Positions 1-5,647 of a DNA stretch of 6,210 nt are shown here, one piece after another; the first letter of the stretch is position 1; each line of letters starts with the position of its first letter. Where the stretch lies: contig JAFYGD010000045.1 in NCBI GenBank assembly GCA_017543415.1, positions 1-6,210 of the forward strand. The letters run 5' to 3'. The notes beneath the pieces were generated by a model. That model had not been told where the DNA came from and searched no databases. It saw only the letters and a list, made by a program, of their open reading frames with translations. The stretch is from Eubacterium sp. Lineage in GTDB: Bacteria; Bacillota; Clostridia; Oscillospirales; Acutalibacteraceae. The translations under genes were made by a program, and so were the position numbers.

Positions 1-417
1 GGCCCTGACCGTAGACAGCTTGGAGTTCTGGATCCGCATCCTGAAATCCGTGATCTCTCCGTTTTCACCTACCACCAGCTCGTTGCACAGCAGGGTGGGC
101 ATGCCCAGCTTTTTCATAAGGGGCATACCGAACTGGGTAAAGGTATCGCTTATAATTACAACCTGGCCGAGCTCACGGAGCTCGTCAAGAAATTCCCTTG
201 CGCCCTCCATAGGTTCGATTTTTGCAATAGTTTCCTGTATTTCCTTTAAGCCGAGACCGTGCTGCTTAAGTATTTCAATTCTGAAATTCATAAGCTTTGC
301 GTAATCGGGCTCATCCCTTGTTGTTCTTTTTAATTCGGGAATTCCGCTTGCTTCAGCAAAGGCAATCCAGATTTCCGGAACAAGAACGCCCTCTAAATCA
401 AGGCATACAATATGCAT
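1..417 (-). CDS. thrH: ThrH-type phosphoserine phosphatase / homoserine phosphotransferase, 3' end cut off by window
   Basis: HAD-superfamily enzyme. Characterised ThrH proteins dephosphorylate phosphoserine and can move the phosphate to homoserine, linking serine and threonine synthesis in the cytoplasm. The window holds the first 139 codons; the family is about 200 residues, so roughly 65 C-terminal residues, including the motif IV Gly-Asp-Ser-x-x-Asp loop, lie off the left edge. Visible: motif I at residues 7-10 (Asp-Leu-Glu-Gly, nucleophile Asp7, with the Glu at the second acidic position that is typical of ThrH), the following VLVPEIW stretch, motif II Ser90-Asp91-Thr92, and Lys133 as probable motif III lysine. 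The ATG at 417-415 is preceded by a perfect AGGAGG (430-425) with 7 bases spacing. It follows the Apt-like gene by 22 bases with no terminator, so it is probably the operon's next gene. Codon use changes sharply after about residue 103 (see findings). The family call is firm from close resemblance to the Pseudomonas ThrH sequence as I remember it; which of the two activities dominates is not readable. Confidence 0.9.
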   Translation of the reverse strand, partial: MHIVCLDLEGVLVPEIWIAFAEASGIPELKRTTRDEPDYAKLMNFRIEILKQHGLGLKEIQETIAKIEPMEGAREFLDELRELGQVVIISDTFTQFGMPLMKKLGMPTLLCNELVVGENGEITDFRMRIQNSKLSTVRA

Positions 418-439
418 AAACTGTCCTCCTGAATTGCGA

Positions 440-1006
440 TTACTTAAAGAAAAGCGGAAGTTTTTCAAGGTAGATTATATCGTCGCGGTCCGCTGCGTCA
501 CCCTCTGCAAGAGGAGCGCAGGAGGCAACAATATTTCCGCCGAATCTTTCAACGAGCAGCTGAGTTGCCTTAAGGCTTTCACCTGTTGAAATAACGTCGT
601 CAACAACTACAACCCTTTTACCTGTAAGCAAGTCGCCGTCCTCATGGCCGAGATAGAGAGTCTGTACTCTCTGTGTGGTAATTGAGTGAACCTCTACCTT
701 CTCCGGTCTGTCCATATATACCTTAACGCCTTTACGGGCAACGATATACTTTTTTCCGCTCTGTCTGCTCATTTCATAAGCAAGCGGAATAGACTTTGCT
801 TCAGGTGTAACTATATAATCAAATTCGGGAAGCTTTTTAAGCAGCTCCTCTGCGCAGCGGATTGAAAGCTCAACATCACCGAAAAAGATAAATGCGGCTA
901 TATCAAGCGTATCGGAAACAGCAAACTTCTGAAGCTTTCTTGTTAAGCCTGCAATATGAAGCTCATAGTATTCCTTATCTTTTCTTTGCATTCCTTCTTT
1001 AATCAT
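440..1006 (-). CDS. Apt-like purine phosphoribosyltransferase (PRTase type I)
   Basis: Type I phosphoribosyltransferase of 188 residues. Adenine phosphoribosyltransferases convert adenine plus PRPP to AMP and pyrophosphate in purine salvage, in the cytoplasm. The PRPP-binding signature is clear at residues 132-144: four valines, the acidic pair Asp136-Asp137, then Ser140-Thr141-Gly142-Glu143-Ser144. A Pro-Glu-Ala loop at 68-70 matches the pyrophosphate-loop region of Apt. Length is close to E. coli Apt (about 183), but the N-terminal third and the segment after residue 95 (MDRPEKVEVHSITTQRVQ) do not look like the well-known B. subtilis or E. coli Apt, so the base specificity is uncertain and I give no gene symbol. 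The ATG overlaps the stop of the HIT gene as ATGA (1006-1003), which favours this start and suggests translational coupling; an AAGG (1019-1016) sits 9 bases upstream. A second Met at residue 6 has a purine run placed too close to be a good site. The stop is TAA; thrH follows 22 bases later. Confidence 0.85.
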   Translation of the reverse strand: MIKEGMQRKDKEYYELHIAGLTRKLQKFAVSDTLDIAAFIFFGDVELSIRCAEELLKKLPEFDYIVTPEAKSIPLAYEMSRQSGKKYIVARKGVKVYMDRPEKVEVHSITTQRVQTLYLGHEDGDLLTGKRVVVVDDVISTGESLKATQLLVERFGGNIVASCAPLAEGDAADRDDIIYLEKLPLFFK

Positions 1007-1338
1007 TTGAGTAAACCTTCTTCCATTTTAATTCCGCCGAGCAGATGAAAATGCAGGTGCTTAACAGTCTGTCCTGCGTCATCTCCGCAGTTATTGATAA
1101 TGCGGTAAGAATCAATGCCCTGGGATTTTGCAATCTCGGGGAGTTTTTCAAATATATGAGCAACATATTTGCTGTTTTCGGCAGTAATTGCGTTAGCGCA
1201 GCAGATATGCTCCTTAGGCACTGCAAGAACATGAACGGGAGCCTGGGGATTCAAATCCTTGAAAGCTACCATCATATCATCCTCATAAACCTTTGTTGAC
1301 GGAATATTACCGTTGATTATTTCACAAAATACACACAT
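1003..1338 (-). CDS. HIT-family (histidine triad) nucleotide-binding hydrolase, Hint-like
   Basis: Complete 111-residue histidine-triad protein of the Hint branch. These cytoplasmic, usually dimeric enzymes split AMP from phosphoramidates such as AMP-lysine and from aminoacyl-adenylates. The triad is His94-x-His96-x-His98 followed by Leu-Leu-Gly-Gly; the third His is expected to be the nucleophile. The N-terminus has the common Cys2-x-x-Cys5 pair with a Pro-Lys-Glu-His at 41-44, a pattern that binds zinc in some bacterial homologues. Other landmarks are the FKDLNPQAPVH segment (26-36) and the NN pair at 82-83. The length is normal for the family. The ATG at 1338 has AGGGG (1350-1346) 7 bases upstream; this site overlaps the alaS stop codon (1351-1349), so translation is likely coupled to alaS. 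Its own TGA overlaps the ATG of the Apt-like gene. The physiological substrate is not known for most bacterial members; placement after alaS hints at aminoacyl-AMP or other AMP adducts, which is inference. Confidence 0.92.
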   Translation of the reverse strand: MCVFCEIINGNIPSTKVYEDDMMVAFKDLNPQAPVHVLAVPKEHICCANAITAENSKYVAHIFEKLPEIAKSQGIDSYRIINNCGDDAGQTVKHLHFHLLGGIKMEEGLLK

Positions 1339-1348
1339 AGCTATTCCC

Positions 1349-3976
1349 CTATCCTAAAATACTTTTAACAATATCAGCTGTTGCTGCAACAGCGCTGTCA
1401 AGCTTTGAAATATCCTTTGCGCCGGCCATTGCGGAATCGGGACGTCCGCCGCCACCGCCGCCGGCAAGCTTTGCAACCTCGCGTACAACGTCGCCCGCCT
1501 TAACGCCTTTGGCAACAGCATTTTTACCGCAGATTGCAACGATAGTTGCCTTTTCACCGTTTACGCCTGCTATAATTGCAACCGCGTTGTCGTTCTGTGC
1601 CTTAAGGTCGTCGCCCATTGAACGAAGCGCATCGGGAGTAGCGCCGTCAATTTTGGCTGTAAGAACCTCAAGTCCGTCAATAATTTCTGGAGCAGAGAAC
1701 ATATCCGCGCTCTTAAGCCTTGTTATTTCAGCATTGAGCAACTGAATTTCCTTTTGATATTCCTTATTTTCGGCAACAATAGAGGTTACCTTTGATTCAA
1801 TATCGTTTTCATTTGATTTAAGCGCAGATGCAATGCTCTTAACCGTATTTTCGGTACGGCCGCAGACGTCAAGGAAACCGAAGCCAGTTACAGCGGTAAT
1901 TCTCCTTACGCCGGAAGCTACGGAAGCTTCACTCATAATTTTAAATAAGCCGAGCTGACCGCTGTTAGAAACATGGGTACCGCCGCAGAATTCAGTTGAA
2001 AAATCGCCCGCTTTTACAACGCGTACAATATCGCCGTACTTTTCACCGAAAAGCATCATTGCGCCCATTTTCTTTGCCTCTTCAATAGGCATTTCCTGCA
2101 TGGTAACAGGTGAAGCGCTCATAATAAAGCTGTTTACACCGTGTTCAACAAGTCTGATTTCCTCTTCTGTAAGAGCATTGAAATGAGTAAAGTCAAAACG
2201 GCAGATTTTATCGTCAACAAGAGAGCCTGCCTGTTCAACATGGCTGCCGAGTACGTTACGCAGCGCCGCCTGAAGAAGATGCGCTGCAGTATGGTTACGC
2301 ATAATGTTCTTACGGCGAATCTCGTCAATTTCGGCGCTTACCTTATCGCCTACCGAAATAACGCCGCGGGAAACCATACCGCTGTGAAGATAAATCTTAT
2401 CGTCATTTTTGGTTGTATCGTGAACGGTAAAGGTATTAATACCGCTTATAAGCTTACCGCTGTCGCCTACCTGACCGCCGCTCATAGCATAGAACGGAGT
2501 AACATCAAGGACTACCGTTCCCTTTTCTCCTGCACCGAGCATATCTACGAGCTCGCCGTCAGCGTTAATAATTGCCTTAACTATGGATTTAGACTTGAAA
2601 TCGGTATAGCCGGTAAACTTTGTAGGCTCTGCGTCAATCTTAACGGAATTGCCCTTCCATGCGTCCGCACCTGCGTCCTTACGCGCTGCGCGGGCAGTTT
2701 TCTTCTGATTTGCAAGAAGCTCGTTAAACTTATCCTCGTCAACAGTCATTCCCTTTTCTTCAAGGATATCCTTGGTTAAATCAAGCGGGAAACCGAAGGT
2801 ATCGTTAAGCTTAAACGCATCCTCACCGCTGAAAACGGTGCCTTTTGTATTTGCAATATACTCGTCAAGCAGCTCAAGACCTGCGTCGATTGTTTTGCCG
2901 AAGCTTTCTTCCTCTGAAAGAATAACCTTTTTAATAAGCTCCGCCTTGTCGCCGAGTTCAGGATAAGCAGTTGCATTTTCGGCAATAACGGTATCGCAAA
3001 CCTTATAAAGGAAAGGCTCGTTTACGCCGAGGAGCCTTCCGTGACGGCACGCACGGCGGATAAGGCGCCTTAAAACATAGCCTCTGCCGTTGTTTGAAGG
3101 AATAACGCCGTCGCCAATCATAAAGGTTGAAGAACGAACATGGTCCGTAATAACGCGAAGCGAAATATCCTGCTTTTTATCGTCATGATACTTAACGCCT
3201 GCAATTTCAGCTATTTTGTTCATAATATTCTGAACGGTATCAACCTCAAAAATATTATCAACGCCCTGCATAATGCAGGCAAGCCTTTCAAGGCCCATAC
3301 CGGTATCAATATTCGGATGGTCAAGCGGAGTGTAATTATTATTACCGTCATTATCAAACTGGGTAAAAACATTGTTCCAGAATTCTGTAAAACGGTCACA
3401 CTCGCAGCCCGGTGCGCAGTCGGGAGAGCCGCAGCCATACTTTTCGCCGCGGTCAAAATAAATTTCACTGCAGGGGCCGCAGGGACCTGAACCGTGCTCC
3501 CAGAAGTTATCTTCCTTGCCGAGCCTTACAATATGAGAAGGGTCAACGCCGTTCTGCTTTGTCCAGATTTCAAAAGCCTCATCGTCATTTTCATAAATGG
3601 TAACGTAAAGCTTATCAACGGGCATTTCAAGCACCTTGGTACAGAATTCCCATGCCCATGCGGTAGCCTCTTTCTTAAAATAATCGCCGAAAGAGAAATT
3701 GCCGAGCATTTCAAAGAAGGTACCGTGGCGGTCGGTTTTACCTACCTCCTCAATATCGGGGGTACGGATACATTTCTGACAGGTGGTAACGCGCTTACGC
3801 GGAGGCGTTACCTCGCCCGTAAAGTACTTTTTCATAGGAGCCATACCCGAATTAATCAGGAGAAGGCTTTTATCGTTATTTGGGATAAGAGAAAAGCTGG
3901 GCAGCCTTAAATGGCCTTTGCTTTCAAAAAATGAAAGATACTTTTCCCTTAATTCGTTTAATGATGTCCATTCCAT
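1349..3976 (-). CDS. alaS: Alanyl-tRNA synthetase
   Basis: Full-length class II alanyl-tRNA synthetase of 875 residues (E. coli 876). It activates alanine to Ala-AMP, charges tRNA-Ala by reading the G3:U70 pair, and clears Ser/Gly mischarging in its editing domain. The class II core covers about 1-240, with the Arg-Thr-x-Asp-Ile-Glu-Glu-Val-Gly stretch at 71-79, the GTFFEMLGNFSFGDYF block at 85-100 and the GMGLERL motif 3 at 226-232. The core carries a cysteine cluster (Cys166, 169, 182, 187, 191, 193), which I recall as common in clostridial AlaRS. The tRNA-recognition helices follow (about 270-450), with RRLIRRACRHG at 303-313. The editing site shows His562-x3-His566 and Cys664-x3-His668, in register with E. 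coli His564/568 and Cys666/His670. A coiled-coil linker lies at about 710-758, then the C-Ala/DHHA1 domain with a run of six glycines (839-844) before Arg-Pro-Asp. The ATG at 3976 has GAGGT (3989-3985) 8 bases upstream. It ends in TAG. No T-box fits in the 84-base upstream gap. Confidence 0.98.
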   Translation of the reverse strand: MEWTSLNELREKYLSFFESKGHLRLPSFSLIPNNDKSLLLINSGMAPMKKYFTGEVTPPRKRVTTCQKCIRTPDIEEVGKTDRHGTFFEMLGNFSFGDYFKKEATAWAWEFCTKVLEMPVDKLYVTIYENDDEAFEIWTKQNGVDPSHIVRLGKEDNFWEHGSGPCGPCSEIYFDRGEKYGCGSPDCAPGCECDRFTEFWNNVFTQFDNDGNNNYTPLDHPNIDTGMGLERLACIMQGVDNIFEVDTVQNIMNKIAEIAGVKYHDDKKQDISLRVITDHVRSSTFMIGDGVIPSNNGRGYVLRRLIRRACRHGRLLGVNEPFLYKVCDTVIAENATAYPELGDKAELIKKVILSEEESFGKTIDAGLELLDEYIANTKGTVFSGEDAFKLNDTFGFPLDLTKDILEEKGMTVDEDKFNELLANQKKTARAARKDAGADAWKGNSVKIDAEPTKFTGYTDFKSKSIVKAIINADGELVDMLGAGEKGTVVLDVTPFYAMSGGQVGDSGKLISGINTFTVHDTTKNDDKIYLHSGMVSRGVISVGDKVSAEIDEIRRKNIMRNHTAAHLLQAALRNVLGSHVEQAGSLVDDKICRFDFTHFNALTEEEIRLVEHGVNSFIMSASPVTMQEMPIEEAKKMGAMMLFGEKYGDIVRVVKAGDFSTEFCGGTHVSNSGQLGLFKIMSEASVASGVRRITAVTGFGFLDVCGRTENTVKSIASALKSNENDIESKVTSIVAENKEYQKEIQLLNAEITRLKSADMFSAPEIIDGLEVLTAKIDGATPDALRSMGDDLKAQNDNAVAIIAGVNGEKATIVAICGKNAVAKGVKAGDVVREVAKLAGGGGGGRPDSAMAGAKDISKLDSAVAATADIVKSILG

Positions 3977-4019
3977 ATATATTTACCTCATAATGAGTTT
4001 ATTTCGTTTAAGCGTGACA

Positions 4020-4050
4020 AACGCTGCGATACTAAAAGCACCGCAGCGTT
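4020..4050 (-). terminator. Hairpin between ydbC and alaS, weak or partial terminator
   Basis: A perfect 9-bp inverted repeat, AACGCTGCG / CGCAGCGTT (arms 4050-4042 and 4028-4020 on the minus strand), encloses a 13-base loop. It begins 10 bases after the TAA of ydbC. The trailing sequence in the minus direction is TTTGTCACGC, a short broken T run rather than a long U-tract, and the plus-strand side has none. It could give partial termination, an mRNA-processing or 3'-stabilising hairpin, or attenuate alaS expression relative to ackA. No convincing separate alaS promoter follows it. Confidence 0.5.
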
Positions 4051-4060
4051 ACTTCACTGA

Positions 4061-4276
4061 TTAGAGCTTTTCAGCAATCTTTGCAAGCTCCTGAAGCTCT
4101 TCCTTGGTAAAGGTTAAGCCTTTGCTCATCTTGTCGTGCTCAGGTGACCAGTCTCTTACGTCAACCTTAGGCTCACGTCCGTTCCAAGAAATGAGGTTAA
4201 CCTCTCTTGTCCAGCCGCGCGCTGTTTCTGAAATTACTCCAAGATGTTCAGTGATTTCATACTTAATCTCAGGCAT
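4061..4276 (-). CDS. YdbC-like PC4-fold single-stranded DNA-binding protein
   Basis: Small protein of 71 residues resembling Lactococcus lactis YdbC, a structurally characterised bacterial relative of the eukaryotic transcriptional coactivator PC4 that binds single-stranded DNA/RNA as a dimer. Recognisable segments are GWTREVN (21-27), SWNGREPKVDVRDWSPEH (30-47) and the Met-x-Lys-Gly turn (50-53) leading to a C-terminal helix with a KEELQELAKIAEKL end. This matches the expected four-strand sheet followed by one helix, and the Trp and Arg/Lys positions are those likely to face nucleic acid. No signal peptide or membrane segment is present. The ATG at 4276 is preceded by GGGGGAG (4290-4284) with 7 bases spacing, a strong site. 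It lies 36 bases after ackA without a visible terminator and 84 bases before alaS, from which it is separated by a hairpin. Cellular role in Firmicutes is poorly defined: regulation, repair and RNA binding are all open. The recognition rests on remembered YdbC sequence and is fairly sure. Confidence 0.85.
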   Translation of the reverse strand: MPEIKYEITEHLGVISETARGWTREVNLISWNGREPKVDVRDWSPEHDKMSKGLTFTKEELQELAKIAEKL

Positions 4277-4312
4277 TGTATTACTCCCCCTTCTTTATAG
4301 ACTATATATGAA

Positions 4313-5536
4313 TTATTTTTTTACTGCTTTTGCGATTTCTTCGGTATCCCTTGCAATCATAAGCTCTTCATCGGTTGCAAGAATGAAAACGCGTACGTTA
4401 TCGCTGCTGTTTGTAAGCTCTGCCTCTGCGCCCTTAACGGTTTTTTCGTTAAGCTCTTCATCAATCTTAACGCCGAGGTAGCCGAGGTAAGAACAGATTT
4501 TTGAACGGAGCCAGAAGCCGTTTTCACCGATACCGCCGGTAAATACGATAGCGTCAACACCGTTCATGGCTGCTGTATAGGCGCCGATGAACTTTGCAAT
4601 CTGATATGCCTGCATTTCATGGGCAAGGATTGCTCTTTCGTCGCCCTTAGCCTGTGCTGCGCAGATATCCCTGTCATCAGACGAAATACCGGAAATTGCG
4701 GCAACACCGGATTTTTTATTAAGGATAGTATCCATTTCTTTAGGAGTAAGGTTTTCCTTATCCATAACAAAGGTAACAACCGACGGGTCAATTCCGCCCG
4801 AGCGGGTACCCATCATAAAGCCGTCAAGCGGAGTTAAGCCCATTGAGGTATCAACAACCTCGCCGTACTTAACGGCAGTAACGGAAGAGCCGTTGCCGAG
4901 GTGACAGGTAATAACCTTTAAATCCTTGGGGTCTTTGCCCATTTTTTCGGCAACTCTTAAGGATACGTATTTATGTGAAGTACCGTGCGCGCCGTAACGG
5001 CGAACCTTGTACTTTTCATAATACTCATAAGGTACTGCGAACATATATGCCTTTGGCGGCATTGTTGAATGGAAAGCGGTATCAAAAACAAATACCTGCG
5101 GTACGTCGGGACCTACAACGTCAAGGCAGGCCTTATAACCCTGAATATGAGCGGGGTTATGAAGCGGTGCAAGCGGAGATAAATCTTCAATATCCTTTGC
5201 AACCTTTTCGTCAACAAGAACGCTGTGCTTATAGTAAGGACCGCCCTGTACTATTCTGTGGCCGATAGCGTCAATTTCATCAAATGAATCAACAACCTTA
5301 TATTCACTTTCGCTTAAAAGGTATTTAACCTCGTTAAACGCGTCTGTATGAGTAAGAAGCTCTTTATCGTATGCGATTTTTTCACCGTTAACCTTTAAGA
5401 TAACGTTTTCTTCACCGCCGGATATTTTAAGACCGATTCTTTCAATAACGCCTTTAGCAAGAACTGATTCGGTTTCCATATCCATAAGCTGGTATTTAAG
5501 CGATGAGGAACCGCAGTTAATTACAAGAATTTTCAA
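4313..5536 (-). CDS. ackA: Acetate kinase, TTG start
   Basis: Complete 407-residue acetate kinase (family about 400) of the ASKHA fold, acting in the cytoplasm: acetyl phosphate + ADP = acetate + ATP, the energy-yielding last step of acetate fermentation and also the entry step for acetate. Conserved sites, with Methanosarcina numbering in brackets: Asn7 in the NCGSSSLK loop, Arg94 [91] in GHRIVQGG, Asp152 [148] in FDTAFHSTMP, His184 [180] in GAHGTSH, Arg245 [241] in GTRSGGIDPS, and Glu390 [384] in TDEEL. The nucleotide loops CHLGNGSS (211-218) and FTGGIGEN (332-339) are intact, so the enzyme should be active. The start codon is TTG (5536-5534), fixed by a GGAGG 7 bases upstream and by the family N-terminus; the next Met is residue 18, too late. 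The partner phosphotransacetylase gene (pta) is not in the window. It is the first gene of the minus-strand unit, with a good promoter candidate in the AT-rich spacer, and is divergent from tmcAL. Confidence 0.98.
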   Translation of the reverse strand: MKILVINCGSSSLKYQLMDMETESVLAKGVIERIGLKISGGEENVILKVNGEKIAYDKELLTHTDAFNEVKYLLSESEYKVVDSFDEIDAIGHRIVQGGPYYKHSVLVDEKVAKDIEDLSPLAPLHNPAHIQGYKACLDVVGPDVPQVFVFDTAFHSTMPPKAYMFAVPYEYYEKYKVRRYGAHGTSHKYVSLRVAEKMGKDPKDLKVITCHLGNGSSVTAVKYGEVVDTSMGLTPLDGFMMGTRSGGIDPSVVTFVMDKENLTPKEMDTILNKKSGVAAISGISSDDRDICAAQAKGDERAILAHEMQAYQIAKFIGAYTAAMNGVDAIVFTGGIGENGFWLRSKICSYLGYLGVKIDEELNEKTVKGAEAELTNSSDNVRVFILATDEELMIARDTEEIAKAVKK

Positions 5537-5543
5537 AACTTTA

Positions 5544-5548
5544 CCTCC
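5544..5548 (-). promoter_or_regulatory. Ribosome binding site that fixes the TTG start of ackA
   Basis: Read on the minus strand this is GGAGG within ACGGAGGTAA, 7 bases before the TTG at 5536. No ATG or GTG codon at a usable distance is in frame, and the acetate kinase N-terminus (Lys-Ile-Leu-Val-Ile-Asn) begins directly after the TTG. Confidence 0.9.
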
Positions 5549-5553
5549 GTTAC

Positions 5554-5582
5554 TTGAAATATATTTTAAAATATACTATTAT
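5554..5582 (+). promoter_or_regulatory. Sigma-A-type promoter for tmcAL
   Basis: TTGAAA (5554-5559, 5 of 6) lies 17 bases before TATTAT (5577-5582, 5 of 6). The start would be near 5589, giving a leader of about 59 bases before the ATG at 5648. A second option is TTAAAA (5566-5571) with a perfect TATAAT (5589-5594), also 17 bases apart. The first option is the mirror image of the ackA promoter, with both -35 boxes inside a TACTTGA word. Because the DNA is nearly all A and T, chance matches are likely and the choice between the two is open. Confidence 0.5.
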
Positions 5583-5589
5583 AAGTTAT

Positions 5590-5619
5590 ATAATATATTA
5601 AATATAAAATAAATGTCAA
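5590..5619 (-). promoter_or_regulatory. Sigma-A-type promoter for the ackA operon
   Basis: On the minus strand a perfect TTGACA -35 (5619-5614) is followed after 18 bases by TATTAT (5595-5590, 5 of 6 to consensus). An alternative -10, TATATT, gives 16 bases spacing. Transcription would begin near 5583 and leave an untranslated leader of roughly 45 bases before the TTG of ackA, with the GGAGG inside it. A perfect TATAAT also occurs lower down (5583-5578) but has no good -35. The spacer is so AT-rich that -10 matches alone mean little; the TTGACA gives this call its weight. Confidence 0.65.
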
Positions 5620-5647
5620 GTAAAATTTACGAAAAAAGGTTATTTTT

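Larger units (their letters stand above)
5551..5622. repeat. Seven-base inverted repeat TACTTGA / TCAAGTA framing the spacer promoters
   Basis: TACTTGA at 5551-5557 and its reverse complement at 5616-5622 bound the AT-rich core. Each arm contains the -35 box of one promoter (TTGAAA on plus, TTGACA on minus). The similarity continues past the arms, since both read a TATTTT-type run and then TATTATA. It is 58 bases between arms, so it is better read as two similar promoters facing each other than as a hairpin; a symmetric operator is possible but unsupported. Confidence 0.5.

Noticed and set aside
20..304. 94-codon plus-strand frame opposite thrH
   Set aside because: It is antisense to clear ThrH sequence; the Ser-rich translation shows no domain.
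989..1006. Later start of the Apt-like gene at Met6
   Set aside because: The nearest purine run touches this ATG, whereas the first ATG has a usable site and the ATGA overlap with the preceding gene.
999..1232. 77-codon minus-strand frame overlapping the HIT gene
   Set aside because: It is the HIT gene read in another frame; the HIT frame holds the histidine triad and has a proper ribosome site.
2141..2779. 212-codon open frame on the plus strand opposite alaS
   Set aside because: It lies wholly antisense to the well-conserved alaS region, has no recognisable domain, and arises from the complement of alaS codon choice.
3140..3910. Further plus-strand open frames of 63-138 codons opposite the alaS 5' half
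   Set aside because: These are antisense shadows with Cys/Arg-rich, unstructured translations and no family resemblance.
3990..4020. Possible alaS promoter TTGTCA (4020-4015) with CATTAT (3995-3990)
   Set aside because: Spacing is 19 bases and the predicted start would fall after or inside the ribosome binding site, leaving alaS without it.
3977..4060. T-box leader for alaS
   Set aside because: Only 84 bases are available, and no T-box bulge sequence or specifier/antiterminator arrangement is seen.
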